Below are positions 58,326 through 64,000 of a stretch of 64,000 nucleotides of DNA, one piece after another; position 1 is the first letter of the stretch, and each line of letters opens with the position of its first letter. A model generated the notes under the pieces. It was not told where the DNA came from. It saw nothing but the letters and a program-made list of their open reading frames with translations, and searched no databases. Made by a program: the position numbers and the translations under genes. The stretch comes from Piper betle (taxonomy: Eukaryota > Streptophyta > Magnoliopsida > Piperales > Piperaceae): the NCBI GenBank assembly GCA_033002965.1, contig JAURVB010011062.1:1-64000 (forward strand), in the 5' to 3' direction.

Positions 58326-61300
58326 GACTACAAAAATTAGGCAAGAATTCGAAGAGGTTTGGTGTTTGTTTTTGTTACTTGGCTTTTTATGATCTAAGTG
58401 GAGAGAAGATTGGATTGGAGAGTAGCCAAAATTGTCCGGTGCTTTTTTGCACCATACAAGAATCCCATGATCAACATTTTGATGTCTGGCTCTCCCAAAT
58501 AGTGTTTGATGTAACAGTTGGGGGGAAGAAGGATATAGGCTGTCATTTCATGCCGTAGAGCAGGGCGATGAAGGAAGATGCAGATGGCCCTCATAGATTG
58601 TCTCGTGATGAAGAAGAAGAACAAAGTTTAATCGATATTGGTTAATTTGCTGCTTTTCCGAGGTCAGTGATTTATACTTTAGGTACAAATTAATCAAGGT
58701 CATGGCATATCCATCTTCTGTCTACCCATTTCTTGTTTAGTTTACATGACCTGCAAATGCATTATATATTTGTGTAGTTGTGTGCATCGTGGCCGACACC
58801 AAGTATGTTTATTACACTTCTTTCTAGGTTCTTCTCTTCTAGCCTAATTTTCTGCGTTTTTTTAACGAAGCTAACTTATCTATAACTATGGGTAATTTTC
58901 AACCTGAATTTTAATGATTTTTTTATATACATGGACATACCACGGAGCAAAAAAATTATATAAATTTATTAATGCTCTTTTCAGAAGTGCAATTTTTTAT
59001 GCTCATCCACTTTTGCAATAAATGGTTAGAAAGCCGGCTCCTTAATTCATTGTTTAATATAGAGAGAGCTGATTTGGGCTTTATATGTGTCTGATAATTA
59101 ATAATATATGGTTAGCTGCTCAGTGTCGAGTTTTGCAAGTGTTGTGCACTATTGCGCACTACTATTATCAGAATATGCAGATCAGACATGGGATAATCAC
59201 TAATGAGTTACCAGGCCAAAACCCCGAATGGAAGCTGCTGCAGTTTCATTTGTTTGGGTAGTGCAACGTCAGAGGAGGGAGTAGGAGATAATAAGGTTCA
59301 GAGAAATTGAAGGGGAGGTACTTCCCTTTTGGCATCTAATAGAAGTGCATTTAATAGAAAGGAAGACCAAAAGAGGTGAAGATTGACTGCATGGGTTTCA
59401 GCATCTGTCTGTCCCCCTGGTTAACTACTGGCTGTTTTATCAGAGGAGCAGGCAGGTAGGTAAGACTGGTAAGAGACATGTTCTTGACAGAGCTCCAAGC
59501 CCTAAGAATTAAGATGCCGTAAACATTGGAACTATCTAGCTCCCCCTCTTAAATTTGAAAACCTTACATGATAGATTTTGCTCTAGGTTAGGTTGTTCCT
59601 CTGGGGTAAACAGCTAAATCTTTTCTATGAGTAAAGATCCCAAAAATAAAAAATAAAAAATAAAAAAAAATGAAGAAAGAAGTCTTTCTTTTCCCATTTC
59701 ATTGTTGGGACAGCAGAGAAGAACCCTCGAAATTTTTTGCTTGCAGAGATTTTCTAAAAATGTCATAATTAAACTATGGAAATTTATTAAAAAATTTAAA
59801 ACATTATATAAATACGTCAAAGAAAATTGCAAATTACTGATAATAAAAATCCAAATTACCGAATAGGTCAACTTATAATTTTATTCCTGAGCATCTATTC
59901 GTGTTGTGGCCATGATTTTTTTGCAGAATTTAATTTCTATATGTATGAGATTTTATTCTTTTAGTTAATTAGATGTTCCCCTTTTTGTTTTGCTTAAGAA
60001 CAAGTCTTTTTTGTTTCTTATTTCCTTGTTGGGGCAGCATAGGGGAAACCTCAGAGAATAGTTTCTTATTCGGACAGCTGGAGATTTAATTAAATATGGT
60101 AACTGTTTAAGCAATTACGAATATATTTTTACGAAGGCATGGCTGAATTATCCAAATTTATGAAAACTAGCAAGTTAAAAAAATAGGAAAATTAAATTTT
60201 ATTTGTCAAATAACTCAATTGTTTTTAACTCATGTATGGTTATGTTGTAAGTTCTATATTGTGAAGAAACTGATAAGCAGGTAGCTAAGTTGAAATGGAA
60301 ATTTTGAAACATTAAATCACTTTTAACCATGAATAGCAAACAATTAATACATACTACACTAATCTTAGTTTGTCCCGTTTTATTATTTATATATAGTCCT
60401 TTGTGGAGTATATTTTGTTACAATCATATAATTTAACATTCGTAAGATGACTTGTTTTCTTGATCAGTCATAACTGGTGTTTTTTATAGCTCAAGTATGA
60501 GAGGTCTATATATTATATAATTCTTTGAGCAAATTGAATGAAGTGAAAAATTGTGTTTTAACATATATATATATATATATCACACACCACACACACACTC
60601 TTGCAAGGTTTACAAGTACATGTTAACGTATTATTTCTTTTTATGAAGAGTTTAAGATACAATTGAAAAAAAGGTTATCCGTGTTTAAGTTGCCTACTTC
60701 GATGAAATTTTGTGTGGATTAATTTTTCTGATATACTACTTATATTTATCATCCTTGAAAAGTTCACATCATGGTGTATAAATACACGGTATGGTAAAGA
60801 TTGTTATTTGATACTTGTTCAGTTTTAAGGAACATTTTGATGAAGATTTATATATGATCTATCAATATGTTTATCAGTTTATGTGGTTCTATAGACAAAT
60901 ATTCATTCTCGTAAGATTTTGGCACAAGTAGAAAAGCTCTATCTTTTTCAACTTTTTAATTTTTTTAAAGACATTGATTAATTGATAAAATTAGGAAATG
61001 TTATATCATACATTAAAAATAGTTAAAACATTCTTTTAAAACTCTTCTAAACAGGAAATATATGCTAATGATTTGTGATCAACATTACTATAATATGCTG
61101 GGATCTTAGGATAGTACCATATGAATCCATGAATGAACTCTTGTATATATGAATGTCTCATAAATTTATTTGATCTTGATAATAAAATTGTTGGACTTAA
61201 TTTGCAGCCTACTATTTGGAGTATCAAACTAAAACTATGTACAAGAATATTAGATATAGTTATTAAATACGTCCACTATTTGGTACCATAAAACCAAATC

Positions 61301-61429
61301 TTTCTACGAGAATGTTAGTTGTGGGATTCATCTAATATTTAAGATTGAATCTGTACATGAATGAGATCCTCAGTGGGAAATTAAGACGTCTTATTTCTTA
61401 TTCATAAATAAGACCCCTCGTATAAACTA
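58326..61429. other. AHL 3' region and AT-rich intergenic DNA
   Basis: The first few hundred bases are probably AHL 3' untranslated sequence. Beyond that it is AT-rich spacer with an A-rich run at 59640-59670 and (TA)n at 60562-60580 followed by CACACA repeats. No further gene recognised. Confidence 0.45.
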
Positions 61430-61430
61430 G

Positions 61431-61606
61431 AGAGGGGATTTGTTGTAGTACTTCCTACAGCAAAGCCCCTGTAGTAGTTTTATGATTGGTTATAATCTCT
61501 ACAAATACAGGTAATTGAAAAAAATTAAACGTAACAATCAATTATTTCCCCCTAATTGTAGAAGTCACAACCAATAAAAAAAGCTACAAACAGCAAATCC
61601 CCTCCC
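61431..61606. mobile_element. MITE-like foldback, about 175 bp
   Basis: Left end GAGGGGATTTGTTGTAG, later ATGATTGGTTATAATCTCTA. The complement of the right end: GGGAGGGGATTTGCTGTTTG, later TATTGGTTGTGACTTCTACA. Terminal inverted repeats are about 75 bp with gaps. No open frame; family unresolved. Confidence 0.65.
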
Positions 61607-62666
61607 ATAGAAGTGAAGTGTAAAAATACAAATTCAACAAGTACAAACTATATGAGAAAACAATGGAGAAGGTTTTTTTTCCGTGCTTTTTCAGAGTTTG
61701 GACTTAGGCTGTGAATTATAATTCGTTTCCACATGTGAGAAGAGACGTTCTACCTACGAAAACATCTTTGATTCTATTCTACATGGTATGTAATTTGTTA
61801 TATTCAATTTAGTTTTTAAGTATTATGTGTATGCAATTGTCATGTGAATATTGAGTACTTCATCCCAAGATCTGATCATTATCAGCTATGAAGTATGGAC
61901 AACCATGTACATAAACAACCATCGAGTGATAGACATTGTTGATCATGAACCAATAGCAAGAAGCACACATTTCCATGTTTTACATTCCAACAATATACTT
62001 CCTAGCCAATATAATTTTAACACTCATATATATATATATAACTTCCATTAACCATGATCATGAAATCGTGCTTGTCACCAAACAAAACTGAAGATCACTA
62101 GGGCATCACTTACCGAAATGCTAATTATTCGAAAGATAACATTTTTAAAATAGACTGCCGTTGGCTTCTTTTGATATGGTCCATGCAAGTCGTCTACTGA
62201 TCTGGTCTTTATTTATGTCAGTTTTTGACCAGGCCCAAGTACAAATTAGTTGATTGGACTGCACGCTTGATAAGTTTATGGGCTAAGTTGTTGACAGATT
62301 TTGGATTAACAATTCTGCGTTAATAAAACATTCCTCTAAAAAAATTTCCATCACTTTAACTTATGTGAAGTCTTGTATAGAAGGTAAAAAAATTTAAAAA
62401 AGATCTCATTTGTATCTATGATTACGATACTACCATCAGGTTGGGTAATTAAAATAGATTCGTGATTTGATCCAATCTCTGGGAATAAGATAAAGATAGG
62501 ATAATTAAGTGGAGTGTCTAATTGTTTTTAGCACTGACTTATTTCATTAATTCCATTGTTCAAAAAGAAGGCAAAGAACGACGAGGCATATTTGAGTATA
62601 TGATGGCTCCCGTAAATGTGCATTTAGTGTTAAGAGATATACCCACTCTTTCACACAAAACCTTTT
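61607..62666. other. AT-rich intergenic DNA
   Basis: No gene recognised. (TA)n lies at about 62027-62041. Confidence 0.4.
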
Positions 62667-62876
62667 GGTGCTTGCAGCACTTTCTTCCCAGCGTACCCAA
62701 CGCAGGCCTCATCCGCACCTTCAAATTTGCATCAAATGGAGCGGATGATGGCATTATTATTTATTTGAGTAGTTGTAAAAGTCTAAAACACTTAAAATTA
62801 GACACCAACTATCCTAATTACTCAATCAAATGACCCAAAGTTGGCGTGCATTGGGAAGAAAGTGCTGCAGGCACCG
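62667..62876. repeat. Imperfect inverted repeat with 24-bp near-perfect arms
   Basis: Left arm GGTGCTTGCAGCACTTTCTT plus CCCA (62667-62690) pairs at 23 of 24 positions with the complement of 62852-62875 (TGGGAAGAAAGTGCTGCAGG plus CACC). Pairing weakens into CCCAACG / TTGGCG. The loop is about 160 bases. It could be a hairpin RNA locus or a small transposon remnant. The open frame running through it (62522-62833) matches no family I know. Confidence 0.5.
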
Positions 62877-64000
62877 GATGTAAAATATGACTTGCCATGT
62901 ATTCTTCAAGGTTTTGTTAGAGCGGTTGTTATTCTTTAGTAGAGTTGAAACATTATTCTTTGTACAACTGTATTTTTCTCCTGGAAGAATGCTTCCCTTC
63001 ACTACTAATAATAGTTGATAAGAGGCCGGATATATTGAATTAGCGGATATTCTAAAGTATAGACATAGTAGAGAGTGAACTCTATTTTAAATCTAAACCT
63101 TCTATATTTCAATCAGGGCTATCGATTTTTTCATCTAGTGGTTCACATTGGATAATTATTTATGAAACTACATATTAACTACCTATCATAAATCCTCAAT
63201 TTAAACCATTAAACAAAAAATTAATTATTTTTCCTATATATATATAAACACACACACTCACACACGAGGGACTTCTTCTCGGAGATAATTGCGTCACACT
63301 CAGCAACGAGCCTAAGGTACTCTTCCACGCAGCAACATTGGCTATGACCATGTCATCGCCCAAAATCATAGAATCTACAACGAGGCCTTACCCTCCAAAC
63401 AGCTAGCCACATTAACATGTGATGCGTTAGAGTGAAAACAGGCCAGGAGGAAGAAAATCCAAATGGCTGCCTTTTGGTGAAGCGACAGATAGGAGCATGC
63501 ATTCTATATATATATATATATATATATAATTGATGAACTCATTCTTCACATACATCATATTCTAGTTTCTCACTCATTTCCATTTACTCCATTCTCTATG
63601 TGTACCAAAGAAGATATGCAACACTTGCAAGACAAGGTAAACTGGTCATTTAAAAATGGAATAGATATTCGGATATTCACATAGGGTTAGACCCTGGTGC
63701 ACAGGTTATCCTTCTTCAATTCGAAGAATTAATCCTAAATATATATCAGTTTTTGGGAAGTGATGAGGTCAATTCTTGGACATTTAATGGACAATATAAG
63801 ACATGAAAAAATAGGCAGATATTCATATTGAAGTAGTACTATACAGCCTTCTAAATCCAGCAAGCTTTCATGAGCTTCGGGAGCTGAGTAATTTACTACT
63901 ATATCACTGTGAAGTTTTGAGCTTTTTCCATTTGGGACCCAAAATTATAGATTTGACATATTGAAGGCAAAATATATTCCAATTATAGGTTAAAGCCCCA
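62877..64000. other. Intergenic DNA to the window end
   Basis: AT-rich with (TA)n at 63507-63528 and CACACA repeats near 63250. 63270-63490 has more balanced composition, and on the minus strand reads like a short secretory leader (FFLLACFHSNASHVNVASC), but there is no start-to-stop frame and no family match, so no gene is called. Confidence 0.4.

Noticed and set aside
62667..62690. Possible miR408 relation of GCAGCACTTTCTTCCCAGCG
   Set aside because: Resemblance is limited to scattered bases, and the pairing arm does not give a miR408-like star strand.
62522..62833. 103-codon open frame
   Set aside because: No family match; it includes the inverted repeat and has no promoter or splice context that would support it.
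63270..63490. Minus-strand reading resembling a secretory signal peptide
   Set aside because: No complete open frame and no downstream domain; likely chance or a tiny gene fragment.

Overview
This is a 64 kb stretch of plant nuclear DNA. It has two recognisable host genes, one near each end, separated by about 50 kb of nested transposable elements and AT-rich spacer. The very GC-rich first exon of the HMG-CoA reductase gene next to AT-rich introns and spacers suggests a monocot. That is an inference; nothing here fixes the species.

Host genes. (1) At 1708-3813 (+), a four-exon 3-hydroxy-3-methylglutaryl-CoA reductase (HMGR), the entry enzyme of the cytosolic mevalonate/isoprenoid pathway. 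Both membrane spans and all four catalytic residues are present, with several substitutions at positions I remember as nearly invariant. (2) At 57466-58325 (+), an intronless AT-hook/PPC (DUF296) nuclear protein of the AHL family. Its frame is broken by one missing G in a G-run, so it is either a young pseudogene or a base-calling error. No functional link between the two genes is visible.

Transposon landscape. 6.7-25.7 kb is a nest of one LTR-retrotransposon family with LTRs of about 3 kb. An old minus-strand LTR was split by a gag-only element (9853-20545, target duplication GAAAA), then by an opposite-strand solo LTR (21607-24548, duplication TCGCG), then by a TIR element. The gag-only element has three LTR copies, a recognisable tRNA primer site and polypurine tract, no pol, and a hAT-type element with 8-bp duplication inside its middle LTR. 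26.8-29.8 kb is a head-to-tail duplication, one copy of which carries an LTR-like insertion. 30.4-36.6 kb and 52.4-53.1 kb hold four GC-rich inverted-repeat elements, each abutted by (TA)n on both sides. The largest encodes a decayed FAR1/MULE transposase. 42.6-50.8 kb is a CACTA (En/Spm-type) element with relics of two transposon proteins; its transposase gene is cut by an insertion whose removal restores the reading frame. Small MITE-like foldbacks are scattered in 39-63 kb.

No rRNA, tRNA, CRISPR or prokaryotic features were seen. Most long open frames in GC-rich tracts are low-complexity transposon sequence. The most interesting pattern is the set of (TA)n-flanked elements sharing a subterminal palindrome, with a possible autonomous member among them.
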